From Cotesia glomerata (lineage: Eukaryota > Arthropoda > Insecta > Hymenoptera > Braconidae): a stretch of 64,000 nucleotides of DNA. Each line of letters begins with the position of its first letter. The stretch's first letter is position 1. The position numbers and the translations under genes were made by a program. Positions 12,854-27,700 of the stretch are shown one piece after another. The notes beneath the pieces were generated by a model. That model had not been told where the DNA came from. It did not search any database and worked only from the letters and a program-made list of their open reading frames with translations. The stretch covers positions 23,177,603 through 23,241,602 of the forward strand of contig NC_058161.1 in NCBI RefSeq assembly GCF_020080835.1. The letters run 5' to 3'.

Positions 12854-15800
12854 GGGATAAAAATAATAAGTTTGTACTTTTAAAAAATTATTAATTTTTA
12901 TAGCGGGAAGTTGAAAAAATTTTTTTATCACAAGTAAACTATTTTTCAACTTCGAGTTTGACTGAAAAAAAAAGAAAATTAAAAATTTTACCTGCAGTGA
13001 AGAAATTTCCTCGGTATCATGATGGGAGTTAACTCTGAGCCATTCCTTGATTCTAGCATATTTAGCCCTATAATTGTTTTGACTATATTTGTCGAAAATA
13101 AGTGGTGGTAAATTTTTTGAAATTTCTTTTTGACCTTCCTCACTGACAAGTTTTTCCACTTCTAATATCAACTTTCGGATATCTTTTTTAGTTTCATCAT
13201 CACTATCACAACTATCGATTTTTTCGTTTTCAGAAATCGTCTTAGGATGATTTTCATATTCGACATGCTCAACTTGTTCAATTGCAGGTCCTTCAATATA
13301 TACGCTTGGCTCAATCGCAGAAGTTTTTATAGGTGATGCCGTATATGTCCATTCTCCTTCAGAAGAATCATTCTGATCATAGTCATTATCGTAAGTTCTA
13401 TCAACTTCTGAATCAGTGTCACGATGTTTGAAGTAAAATGTTGCACAATTTTTCGATTTACGATCAGATGTATTAAAAGACGAACTTTCATCAAAAATTT
13501 TACGCCGCTTTGCTGAATCTTGAAGAATTTTTGGATTTTTAACTAAATCATGAGATGGCCCATCTACTTCGGATACGTCAATCATGGCTGGATTTAAGGT
13601 AGGTGCCATTTCGTCATCAGACACTTCACCTTCTTCAATGTCACCTTCTGTACCTTGATCACTAGATGAAAAATCTGGAATTGTTTCAGGCCTTTTGAAA
13701 TTTTTTTGTTTCTCTTCTGTTCCACAAAGCTCTTCTAAATCATCCTGAAATCACAAAGATACATTTTTAGCTATTTTCAAATAACTAAAAAATTAAAATT
13801 TAAAAAAGTCAGGACAACCTAAAGTACGTGCTCCATAAGAGAATAATAGCAATAGTATGCGAGAAAGAGAAGCGCCTAACGGTGCGTGAGATAAAAAAAA
13901 GATGGAAATATATTAACGAAAAATGATTTGGGAAAAATTTAAAGAACCATAGATAAGCCTGTCAATACTTTTCATTATTGACAGGTAAGTTTCTAATGGA
14001 TACATCCGCACAATGGCTATTTGTTCAGTATCCATATTATATGAAATAGATCGTTAAAGACTATCTTTATACACTTATAGATCTTTATTTGGATATAGAT
14101 GAAATTGTTTTATACTTTTTAGTTCACTTAAAAATGTAGTATATTGAAAATTTTGTTTTTCTTTCAATAATTGCTTTTTGTTTTTTAATTTAAAATTTTG
14201 AGGGAAGTTAAATATTTAAATGAGAAATCTCGATCATAAATATGAATCAATAGTCTGAAATAAAAACGTAAATTATTAGAAGTCTGATTGTTTGAGTGTG
14301 TGTCGACTGCGTAGGTGGGTGTCGGTTGTTGTCAGTAAAAATTGCATTGAAGTCTAATTCTAAGGTGTGTACAAACTTTTGAGTTTCTAGCTCATCGGAA
14401 AGTTAGTTTATTAAAACAAATGAGGAGCTGATTTTCAAAAGGGTATCTTTTTATTTTTTAGTTTTTTTCAATACAAATAAAAAACTGTTTACTTTAAACT
14501 ATAAATTTTTTTTTATTCTCATGCATATTGCTCGTGGTGATAAAGGCGTAATTTAATTTTTATGAAAAAAACTTTATAATTCTCAATGTTATTATTAGTT
14601 GAATTTAGAAAAAGTGCCCTTTTGATCCGAATTTCTAAAAAAGTACCCTTTTGATCCAAAGTGATAAAAAAAAGTACTCTTTTGATCTAAAGTGATAAAA
14701 AAAGTACCTTTTTGATCCTAAGTGATAAAAAAGGTGTTTTTGGCTTACTTGACAGAATAATCATCGAATAATATTTTTTTATTCAAAACAAACAAAAATA
14801 ATTCAACAAATTTTTTATTTTTGGAAATAATAACATATTTTATAAAACCAATTATGAAAAATTAACTATTAAACATTAGAACAATTAACTATATAAATTA
14901 TTGAATTATTAAATATATCATTTAATAACGATAAATACTTAGTAAGTTGAGTTGATACTGATTGTAGCCTAGTCCGTGTTTTTTTTCTTACTCCACTGTT
15001 AATTAAGGTAGTTGTAACGTGATAGGCATTTCAACAGAAAATTATGAAATTTTTTTTATTGAAAGATAAATATATTAATAATTCACTACCAAGATTTCAG
15101 ATCAATTGACCGAACGGTTTTTGAGTAATTAATTTTTGAAATTGCATCTTTTACACGTAGCAGTATAGAGAGATGATAAATTTAGTATGAAATCTTTGGC
15201 CCACTCGAGTGGTACGGAAGATTTCATACTAACTTTACCATCTCTCTATACCTCTACGTGTAAAAGATGCAATTTCGAAAATTAATTACTCAAAAACGGT
15301 GCAAAGCCCCTGCGGGGTGTTGGGGGGGGGGGGGCTCCGCCAGTCGTAAAAAAACAATTTTTTTAATTTTTAAAATAAATTAAAAAAAAAACAAAAATCA
15401 ACCTTCCAGACAAAACAAAAAAAGTTAATAATTTTCAATAGTAATATGAACATTTTAAACTATTCACATAATTATACTTCAAATAATAATACTTATTAGT
15501 AAAGAGAATAGGATGTATATTGAACATTTGAAACATTGAATATTATAATTGATACAATAATTAGTGGAACTTAATTATCAAAACAGTAAATAAAATTGAA
15601 TTTAATGCAATCAAATAGTAATTAATTTTCTTTGTCTTCATGATAGTGAAAATGAAATTCAAATTTACAATTTAAAAATTTGATATTTGCATTTTCCGGA
15701 ATACTTTTTAAAATATTTTGGATGTCATCATTCTTTAGAGAAATTTTTTTCCTCCGCTTCGCATCAAACAGTTTACTATTGGGAGAGTGAGTATTCGGTT

Positions 15801-18800
15801 GGACAGGTTTTGAAGAGGATTTTGAGTGCTCAGTCTTTTTTTTCTCGATTGGAGCTGAGAAATCATCATTGAAATAGTCCATTACCAAATCATGATCCAT
15901 TTCAAGTGGTGATGATATATCTTCTGATGATGCTCTGGATGTATTATTTAAAACTGTTGAATTTATTGGATAAGTAGATGATGTTGAATTGAAGCTCCAG
16001 AATCAGCCAACAACGTTGTTGACATACGCCGAAAACTGTGACCGGTATATTTCTCGGGTTCGGCTAAATTCAAATATGTAGCAATTTTTTTAGGGACTTG
16101 TCCGAATATATTTTTACCGATGACTTGACGTACACATCGACCCTTCTGAAAGTGTAAAAAAAACCTATCCGTATTGGAGTTCTTAGGTCGTAGAGCTTTG
16201 TACTGCAAAATTTTATTGCGGTATTCCGGGCCAATTACAAAAGTGCGAGGATAGTCTGTTTTTGTCTTCAACATGGTAACAATCAGCTGACTGCCGGTAT
16301 CTTCGACGTCTTGTACTCGTAATTCAGGAAATTCTCCACCTCTCATTGCTCCAGCAATACCAAAAATCGCAACAACCTGGAATGAAGTTTTTATAAATAC
16401 ATGTAAATAAACCTATCTTGTTATAAATAAATAAATAAATATGTACATAAATTACGATTTTAGGCACAAAAATTAGTATGTAATAATTGTTACTTACTTT
16501 TTCAATTAAATAACCATCATCTGGTGCCTCATCGATGAACTTCTTTATCTCATTCCATGAGAATACTTTTGCCTTCTTCTGACGATGACCTTTAGCATTA
16601 TTTTTAATTAGTGTCTTTAATCTATTGTAATTTTTAATCTCGATGCTATGATTAATACTAATCATGGTTCTTAGCATCGACCAGCGACTCCAAATTGTCG
16701 GGGGTGCCAACGTTTTAAATAAATCTTTAAAATATACTAATAAAACATCTTCATTGATTAAATTAATACGATTTGAAGCCTTCCAACTGATAAATTGATC
16801 ATAGCAATTTCTATAGCGTTGCACAGATTTTGAGGGTGCTAAATTTTGGATAATTTCAGCAGCTTCCGCAGCAATATTTTGTCACACTTCTTCAGCTTCG
16901 GATTCTTCAGACGAACACTCTGATGAACTCATTATTTATTTTCTTTATACACCAGTTTGTTTATTTAGTGATATTTTTAATTAAATTCTCGTAAAAATCA
17001 CAAAAAACTTGAAATTTATATAAATAATTTTAATTTTTTATTATATTATTTCATTTATTATTTTTATTATATTTTATTTAATTATTCTGTTTATATAAGA
17101 GGAAAAATAAAACAAAAAAATACAGTAATTGAAACTGTCACTAATTGTGAGCAGTCTGAAATGAGTAACTTTCTTCATGCAAGAAAACAGAAGAAAATCG
17201 AACTTTTGGCCTCGGAATGATGAAAAATAATTTTTTTAAGCTATTAAATATTAATTAAAAAATTTGAAAAAATTCTGGTGTCATCTTGACACTTTAAGCA
17301 ATATGATTCATGAAAAATGGTGATACAACTTCTATTACCACGGAATCATATTGCTTAAAGTGTCAAGATGACACCAGAATTTTTTCAAATTTTTTAATTA
17401 ATATTTAATAGCTTAAAAAAATTATTTATAAACTACGCTCACTAGTAAAGTGGCGGCGCGCGCATGCCGAAACTGCCGCGCAAAAGCCGATTTTCAACGC
17501 TTAATTAAAATTATAAACATGGGAGCTACAATTTCGGGAGTTGAGAACTTTTTTACTAAAATTTTCTGCTCTTTCAGAATCTTTTTTTATATTTGAGCTA
17601 TCACTTATACTTTTTGATATTTTGCCAAAAAGTTGGACGGCTAATTTTAACAGTTTTTTGTTAATAACAATTGTAATTTTCTTCTCCAGAAAAAATCCAA
17701 AAAAAGTCTTTTTCTAGATTCCATTCCAGATCGTTTAAGCGATCGACCATATTTTTAGAAGAAGGAGCTCTATTTTTCGCAAGAAATCAACTTCTCGACT
17801 AGACTAATAGCAAATATATAAACATTTAATTGATTCTTTTATTTAATTTTCTCTTCTTTCACATTGAAGGATAATATTATCTTCACTAGAAATTAGTTCC
17901 TATCTAAAACAAAAAATATATTCTTCAAATCAATTGGAAAAATTATAAAAATTTCTGGCTGTATACACGGAAAAAAAATTGTACAAAAAATTACGATGGA
18001 AATATTGTAATTTTTAGTATAGAACATTGTAGTGCCGGACCAGAACTCTAACGTTATAATTTATACGATGCAACATCGTAAATTTCTATCACTCAAATGA
18101 AAAAGAAGTTTAGGTCACCGAAAAAATAATTCTGTATCACCGAGGAATCGAACCCGGTGTCCTCTCCGCCACAAGCCCAAGGTTTATCCCCTTACGTCAT
18201 CAGAGGGACTATCTAAACTTTCTGTTCAGTCACATAATAAGACCCTCCATACAGTAGTTGGTCATCTTTCGGTGGTGGCGTCGCAAACTACTGGACTCTG
18301 TCTCTCTTTTATTAAAACATATAGTATGCGTTCTTATTCACTTGCTCTTACGGAAAAAAAATTTACTAAATAACATCGTAATTTTCAATAATTCAAATTG
18401 TATTCTGTAGACGGCAGCATCATAAAAATCAACATACTGAAAGTCTAGTCCTGGATTACGATGTTACCATTGTAATTTTTCATAGGATTTTTTATCCACG
18501 TAGCTTTTCAAGTATTGTCAAAGTATTAGTAAAATATTCGAACTAATGAATGAGTAATAAGAAAACAAATAAGCGATAGTCTATGAGAGAGGACATACCA
18601 GTAAGTGAGAAAAAGACTATAGCACAATGATATCTCGAGAAGCAACGACCTTAATAACGAAAAACTTGTTGAAGACAACTGAGTTTTATGAAGTTGGTTT
18701 TACACGTTAATATTTTGATGATGAAATAAAATCATTTGCTCAGTCGATATCTTTAAAAATTATCAGAAAACCTCAAAGATAAACATTTAGTAGATAATGA

Positions 18801-19197
18801 TCGAGATTAAATTGAAAAAAAAAAATAAAAATGTTTACCTCAAAATAAGATTCTTCATCGTTATTGTGAGTACCAGAGGACATATCGGTATCAGAAGAAC
18901 AACTAGAAATGATTCCGTGGTTTAGACGCTTCGGTGAAAGTAAACGTTTTGCAAAACTTGATTGTCTAGACCACCCAGAGTAACCACGGGTCTCTTTTCT
19001 AGGTTCTCGGAGTTGTCTCCTACTCAATCGTGGTTGTTTTGTCACTGGCTCGTCGTCACTGTCACTGACGCATCGATTTTGTATGATATTCTGAAAAGAT
19101 AAAAAAAAATGTTAAACAATACGCATTTCAAACTTTTATACTTTAATAAACACTGTGTAACAATTTTGGGTTCCTTCTACCTCGTGTAGTAATTTAC

Positions 19198-19228
<31 letters not shown>

Positions 19229-22200
19229 TGCGTGCGTGTTTGTATGTGTCTACGACGAATCGATTAATTTTAGTACGGCCTTCAAAAAGACCGAAAAGAA
19301 ATTCTTTCGCGTCTTTACCACATAACTTCGATATCGTTTAACTAATCGATTCTTGATTATCTATACTGACTTTTTGTACTTGGCGAAAACTCGAAAAGTG
19401 CATGAACATTAAATTTTTTTGCACTTGAAGAGCTTAATAATAACGTTTAAGTATACTATTGAGCATTTTGAACTCAAAGATAGCAGCAAGATTTAAAGGT
19501 GGCCTGCAGAATTAACTACTTTTTTTGTATTTTTACAAAATACTCAAATGTCACATTGATATTTTTTCACCATAACAAGCAACCACGAATAAGGTTTTGA
19601 AGAGGCTGGAGACCTTGTTCTAAGAAGAAGATACTCGCATGTAACGACGCCCGCACTTTCTCCTTAAAAAATGATCGATGTTAAGATTAACCCTTGGGCC
19701 TTGGGTCCAAAGATTCATTGCATGTAAGTACCTAACCACAGCTACCACGTAGTCGTACCCATTTGTATGTTATCTGTCAGTAACGAGGGGCTTAAACAGG
19801 TCCGCCCATGTTTTTGAATAATCAGTGTCGGTGGTGCAGGTCACTCGGAGGCGGTGGGACGTGACCGCTTCCTCATAGACTGCATGTGGGGTTCACCGCG
19901 TATTCCTGTCTTTTGTTATGACAATAAATTCTTTTTTTTAGTGCGTGACAGTTGAAACAAAACAATCTGAGAATGACTCTGCATGTTTTAAATGTAAACT
20001 TTGTCAGTAGTTTTGAAACTTATATCAAATGAACGCGATTACTACAAAATTGAAAATAGTTTGAAAACTAATGCAGAACTATTTATTTGTGAATACATGA
20101 GCTAATAACATTAATGACTATTGCTCAGTTACAGAGAAAATTTAATTTATTTGATACTTATTTACTGAAATACGGAAAAAATTTAAAAAAACGCTTTACT
20201 TTGCATGCCATTTACGGAATTTTTCGCTATTTTTGGGCTTAAAGAGCTCAAAAATATACATGCTGGCAAGAAATGGTGTCTTTGAAGCTCAGAAATATGC
20301 TAATTATTTCATAAACACCATTTCTAATAGTTGGGCAGAAATGTCTTAACCCGTAGATACGAACATTTTGCTCAAGCTCATGCTAGAATGCGGATAATTT
20401 TAATTTTCCTGTAGAAATCAATGATCTTAAAGAAATTATGAAGTTATTGGTCTGACCTCGGTTTTCGAAAATCGAGTTCTCATCAAATCTCCACGTTTCG
20501 AGATCCTAGAAATATATTCTGACTAATTCTCCGAAGATGTTACTTGATGTCTGTACGTATGTATGGGTGTGTGTGTGTAAGGGAGGGGGTTATTTTTATA
20601 CCTCTCAATACTTTTGAATGGCTTTGATCAATTAAACGCAGTTTGCGGCATTTGAAAGGGTCTTACCAAACTTAGATTTTCATGCATATTTGAACTGATT
20701 CGATCGAATGAATTTGATAAATTCCAAGAATGTTTTTTTTTTTTTTTTTTAATAATTTTGGAACTACTCTACCGAATGATACCAAAATTTAATCAGCTCT
20801 TAACCTCAAAAAACAACGATACATCGTTATTTGACGAAAAAGTAATCTCATTGTATTTAAAAAAAAAAAACAACATTAAATGCCGCAAGCTGCATTGATA
20901 TTACTTGATTCGTTATAGAGATATTGCAATTCAAAATAGTGTTCTACTCACCCTGAATAAAAAAAAGTATTGAGACAAAGAAAAAAGTATTGAAAAGTAT
21001 TGGATTGACTAGAAAACCAATACTTTTTTCTTTGTCTCAATACTTTTTTCAATCAGGACATACAACTACTAACTTTTCTACCTCGAAAAGCTCAAAATAT
21101 ATATTAGCTCTAATTTTTAGCTCGAAGATCAATTAGAAGTAATTATAAATTTTATAACTGTTTTAAGCTTGTACATAGCGGAAAGTTATAGGAATGGCTT
21201 GCAGGGTCAACCGTTTTTAGATTTTTTCTTTTTTCTTCAAGTGGAAATGTTTGGTAAAAATTTTTCTTCAAATAATCTTATCAATTTTCGAATAATTAGG
21301 TCATTGTTCAATGAAAAATTATAATTTAACCCTATATTTTTACTATGCCCATTTAATCCGATTGTTCCTTTTACAGCTCTAGCGGAAATTAAACTTAGTA
21401 AAAATTACTAACCAATGATCTCAACGGAAATGAAAATTCACGTGGCAACTCCTGGGCGTAAACAGCGTACTAGATCTTATGAATACGCCATACCTTTTAG
21501 TTCACGTGTCAATTAAAGCCTAATTTTCATGTTTTATGCATATACAATGTATGTATATAAAAAATAACTAAACTGAAAAAGAATTTAACTTGAATCAAGA
21601 TGAAAATTCTTGAACCAAGAAAATAATTTTGAAGAGTTTCATTGTCTTGAATCAAAACAAAAAATTTTTTAATCAAGTAAAATTTAATTAAGCCAAGAAA
21701 AATTCCTTAGTTTAAGAATTTTTCTACTCAAATCAAGAAGATAAAATTCTCCAAAATTATTTACTTGATTCAAGTAAATTTTTTTTTCTGTGTATAATAC
21801 CCAGGTATAAAAAGTTATTGTGCGCATTCTATTGATCCATATCAGCTGTCATCCGTTATTATTCTTACAACTACTTTTTGACTTGGTATTGATCAGCAAA
21901 TGAAAGTTAATCATGCCAAAAGTGACCGCAAATATCTTAGAGCAACTTAGCCAAGTACTTTTTGAACTACTGATAGTAATTCTATAAATTATTATACTTC
22001 TAAAATTAACATATTTGGTACTGATCCTAGTACTTAAATTAAATCAAGTTCGGTGTACGCAAGATAGCTGGATCTTACGATACTTGTGGTGAACCAAACA
22101 CACGCGATTTACACTCCATTAAATACCAAAGATTCAAGTGGTTGTAACATAGACATATTAACTCTAGAAAATCAATCAGTCTGGGTGTCTACCTCGTATT

Positions 22201-24478
22201 TTAAATCTGCGTGAATCTTAGACATTCTTTAAGTATAATCCGAAAGTCCTTAAACACGTTTAACGTTTGTTTGTTTTCATAAAATATAATATCTTTTATT
22301 TATCATGACAATGTCTCTGCGTAATACTGACACCTATGAAATTCTAATTGAGCCCCCAGATTAGTGAGCTTGGGCATTGGATTGAATATTAATTTAAATT
22401 AAATTTTCTATCACAGCTATTTTATTGTTAATACGCAGGCTCAGCCACCGAGTGCCACCTGTTTTAGGTTTCAAAAAATAATGATACGCTCGTTACACAC
22501 GTACAGTATGTGGTCGATCAGATATCGGAAGAGAGTCTAATTAACTGAGTAGTCGTCGACGTTCGTAATGTCAAGGAAAATGTATAAGGTCCACCCTGTG
22601 AGGCATCAAGATTTTATGACTTTAGTCAATATACCGAGTGATAGAACAGTAATTAGATTATGATCTTGGTTTTTGAAGAAATATTACTTCTTTATTACTA
22701 GGACTGTGATTTTGATATGTATATATGAACAACTGACGCTTAAAAATGAAAACTCGATGCTTTCAATATTTGATTGTTTTTTAACTAATTACAGACGTTT
22801 AACCAGTGAAAAAATACATACCGAAACAAAGATAAAACACTAACAAATAGTGTGGTCGAATTTTACTGTCATGTCATTCAAGTAATAGAATAGAAATTAC
22901 ATATTCACTTAAAATTAAGAGGATATTATCTTATAATTACAGATTTATGTATCACCATCTACACTTGAATACTATGAAGCCATTTTAAAAGATAATTTAT
23001 CATTTAACGATAAATTTGGAAAAGGGGGAGATAAAAGAATAAAGGAAAAGGGAGAACCACTTAGTGGGAACTTCATAGTAACTGAAAAACATATTTCGGA
23101 GAACTCGGACCGGAAATCGAATCCGAATCTTTTGGTTACGCGCCAAGAGCTTTTTCAATTGGTCGATGAATTGTCAATAAAAAGTTTTTATCATAATTTT
23201 CTCCTAATTTTTACCTGCTTGACAACCATATGAATTCTTTATAGAGTCAATGTGCCTATGCGTTTTTGTCATTTGTAATGAACCTGCCAAGATGATTTCA
23301 TGTCCTTGAAAAATTTAATCAAACATCAAAAGTGAATTGTACAAAAACTTCATTTTTTCACAATGAATTTATGAAAACAATATTCTTAATTAATTTTGTT
23401 TCTGCAATGTACAGTAGATCATTTTTATTTTAATTTACGTTTATTTCAAAGTGACTGAAAAATCAAATAATATGCAGGTTTTTAATGATTAGTTGTATGT
23501 ATCAGTGTTAATTTAAATAATTTAGGTATGACGTGAACACCTAAGGTATTCACATTTAGATTTACACCAATTAGATGCAGAATGGACGGAGAACCAAGTT
23601 TGGAAGTGGATCATCTGCATCATTGTCATTATTAAAATTGTTCAGTAGTAAGGACCGGTCAACGATTCGATATATTTTCTAAGATAAAAGCTAGCCATGG
23701 TTACAAAAAAAGCGAAAGGTATACCGAAAGTTTGGTCCTCGTTTAGCTCAATATATAATATAACTCATTCGTTTAATGCTACCAAATAACCTTTGTTACA
23801 AAAAAAAATTAGGAAAACGGTTGACCCTGAAGGCCATCCCTGCAACTTCCCGCCAATTCTATACCTAAACGCTTAAAATTGCACTTATGACGTTTTAGAG
23901 CTCTTCGAGCTTATAAATACAATTTGTGTATTATTTTAAGCTCTCTGAGCTCAAAAAATAGCTTTTGTATGCTTTTGAGCTCAGAAGCTTGATAGAACTT
24001 TGATAAAACACTATTTTTTGAATTTTCAAATCGCAATAACTTTTGAATAAATGTACCGATTTTCTCGCGGTTGGTGGCATTCAACGCAGTTTTTTAAACT
24101 TCATGAAAAATTTTTAAGTTTATATTGATAGAGCGGAAAACTTCGCAGTAATTCCGAAAAAACACTTTTTTCGGTTTTCTTTCGTCAACGATAACTCACG
24201 AACAAATCAACCGATTTTGATCAGACGCGGCGATCGACGTGGTTTTTTGATGTTAAGAGCTGATTAGTTTTTGAAATTGATCGGTAAAGCCGTTTAAAAG
24301 TTATTCCAAAAAAACCACTTTTGAAAAAATTTTTTTTTGTAGTTTTTTTGCGATTTCTCAAAATCTAACAGTCCGAATCGTTCCAAAGTGTATAAAAAAT
24401 CTAAGTTTGGTCAAGCCCTTTCGAATGGCACCAACCACGATCAAATCGGTCAAGCCGTTCAAAAGTTATAAGAGGTTT

Positions 24479-24546
<68 letters not shown>

Positions 24547-24680
24547 CGATACAGCTAAGGAGGCAAACGCTGGAAAGAGATTGGAACGTGGGAGAAAGAA
24601 GTATTGTTTAGTGGCTGCCTTGGACATCAAAAATGCCTTCAATTCCGCTAACTGGAACTGCATCATGCGAGCTCTCGAAG

Positions 24681-24732
<52 letters not shown>

Positions 24733-27700
24733 TACAGACATACAGGCACCACCGCGGGAATAGTCAGGGAAGCTTCCTAGGACCTCGAAACGTCGAGATT
24801 CGATGAAAACTCGATTTTCGTAAAACGGGGTGAAAACAATAACTTCCCGATTTTTTAAAATCTTCGATTTTCTTAGCGGGAAGTTAAAAATTAAAAACGA
24901 TTGATAGTATTAATTCTCCATAACACAATAATTCAAAAAATTTAAAAATATTCAGAAGTATTGAAAATAATTCAATTTCATTAACTTTAATACTTTTTAA
25001 TTCCTCCTTTTTTTTTTTTTTTTTTTCTTTTTTAGTCGGGGACATTTGAAGGCGGTGTTGAAGATTAGAGCAAGGTAAGGTTGTCTTCTAGGTCCCTTCA
25101 AAAGACAATTAGTATTTATAGGATAAATACTAATTGTATTGCTGATTATGAGCCATCATGCAAATCTTCATCAATTTATCACGATGATCATGATGATTAA
25201 ATCTTCAAAATGAAGAGAATTTTATAACTCAACGTGGTAATCAGTACTGATTTCCAAGTGGTTGTAAGATTGTATTTCAAGGCAGTTACCAAAATAAATG
25301 TGGCAGCTATTGATTTTATCAATTGAAAGCAGATACCGACGTTTTTCTACCATTTCAAACACATTATGATAACTTCATCAAACGATGAAATAACTAATGC
25401 TGCTGCTTTCGTTAATTGAGTCTTTTCCATTAAAAAACTTTCGTGATAGATTGAAAAAAAATTGTGAAAATTTATCTAAGAAATCCAAATTTACTTATAA
25501 ACTAGCGTACACGACAAACGTTGTTCTGTACACACGTATTAAATTTAGAAATTTTAATCTAATTCGAATAAGATGTTACAGTTTGGACCGTTTTGATAAC
25601 AATTATTATTAATACATTATGAAAATGTAATATTTCAATTAGCACGTGATTGATTTCACCACAATAACTCAAAAAATTTTCTTGAATTTGATCGCTGCGC
25701 CCATTATAGGGTCACACTGTAACAGGGTAATTTACCCTGTGACGGTAAAACCGCACACGCGTGATAATTATTCGACGCAGCACTGGCGCGTCTCGGTCTT
25801 CGGGACCCATTAGCATTAAGTGGGGGAAATTTTAGGTTTCTTGGCTGATCGCGTAGCTGCGGTGAGTTAGAAGTAGTGTAGTGACCAACGCAGTAACATC
25901 GCTAGCCAAAAAGTCCAAGAAGGAAACCAGTTTTGAGCAAAGAGTTTCCTCAGCACAAATTTAACCAGGTACTGAGACTTTCACATTTTTGATGAGCCAA
26001 GGGGGTCGTATACCCGGCTCATCAATTTTACTACTTCTCATTATTAAATCTAAATTTTGATAATTCAATTGTTAAATAATTAATTAATAGTAATTAAATC
26101 TTATTCGTTATCATTGTGAGCATTCTTCCTGGGGATCTTATACCCGAAGAATGTTCTAGACCTCTTGGGTTTGGAAGTCGTGAGTAATTGATTTGTTAAT
26201 TTGGCCAATTGATAATTGTTAATATCTTAGATTGGTTTAAATAAATTTATTTTATTAATTAAATTCTGAACATCGAGAAAGTTCCAATCGACACGACATA
26301 GTATTCGGTACCCGAGGTCCAAAACGTGCTACGCAGCTACGAACAACGGCGTCCATTTTGAGCGCGCAAATTCCTTTGTGAATTTTACTACGCAACAATT
26401 TACAATATTAACAACTGGACTATTATTATAAATTATAACAATTGAATTATCGTTTATTAATATTATTTGTTACAAGAAAGTATTATTTATTTAATATAAT
26501 TTATTGAGAATCGGCTACTGAGTTTCGACGCAATTGAGATCGAATTAACCGTGGATAATTTTTAGTGAATTTATTTTATATTGAGACAAATTGTTTTATT
26601 AATTATTTATAAATCGAAAAATTCCACGTGGTCATTTATATATTGAACTATGGAAGACTAAAATTATTATTGGAATTATTTATAAAAACTATTTATCAGT
26701 GTGAATTACGTCTGAGAAAATTTAGTTAGAATTTTACAAAGAATTATTCTTAAGAATTTATTTAAAATTTAAGAAATAAAATTACGAGTTGAAATTGGAG
26801 TAAAATTTTACGTCAATATTGTTCCTAAAATTTTATTTAATGTTGAGTATTAAACTCGTGGATAATTTGGAATAAATTCAAGCATCGGTTTTTAGTGTAG
26901 ATTTTTTGAGAATTAAATTATTAGTTGTGAAAATGGGTTACGATTTAATTGCGAGCTAATGACTGAAAATTTTAATAAAAAAAAGTTAATGTTGTAATTT
27001 TTGGAGTTTAATTTTATGAGTCAGAAGTAAAAAGTAAAGTAGAGCCAGTGTGTGCATGTGAGCGGGTTATGTGTGTGAAGATCGTGCGGGTGGTGTGAGG
27101 CATTTCTAGAGCGTGTGTGCCAAGTGGACAACGCGACGTAGTTAGAAGCCGTTGTATAGACGCCAAGTGGGGTACAACGGTAGTAAGTTAGAAGCCGTTG
27201 TATAGACGCCAAGTGGGGTACAACGGTAGTAAGTTAGAAGCCGTGGTATAGACGCCAAGTGGGGTACCACGGTAGTAAGATAGAAACTGCGATATAGACG
27301 CTCCATAAGAGGGTACCGTCAGGATTAAGAATTTTGATAGAGCATGAGGGTCCGGTGGACAGCGCGACTTAGTTAGAAACTGCGGTATAGACGCTCCATA
27401 AGAGGGTACCGTCAGGATTAAGAATTTTGATAGAGCGTGAGGGTCCGGTGGACAGCGCGACTTAGTTAGAAACTGCAGTATAGACGCTCCATATGAGGGT
27501 ACTGTAGGATTAAGAATTTTTGTTAGTTTTAAGAAGTCCTGGTCAGCCGTTAGTTAGGCTGTAGTCTTAAGTTGTTAATTGTACGTGCGAGGGCACGAGT
27601 TGTTATTCTATTTTGTTGTTAAATAAATACCGGTCATTTTTGTTAAATAAAAATTTATTTCTTTCAGACCACCTTCCTCCACTCTCTCTCCCTGTAGATT

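Noticed and set aside
12755..12991. Extension of klar exon 9 frame into poly-Val-Cys
   Set aside because: It translates a (CA)n repeat past a good splice donor.
24407..24763. 118-codon ORF with long Thr-His runs
   Set aside because: It reads through the GAGCTC repeat, (CA)n and the RT fragment; a chimera and not a gene.
27021..27212. 63-codon minus-strand ORF in the LTR
   Set aside because: It covers the hairpin tandem repeats in antisense and has no family features.
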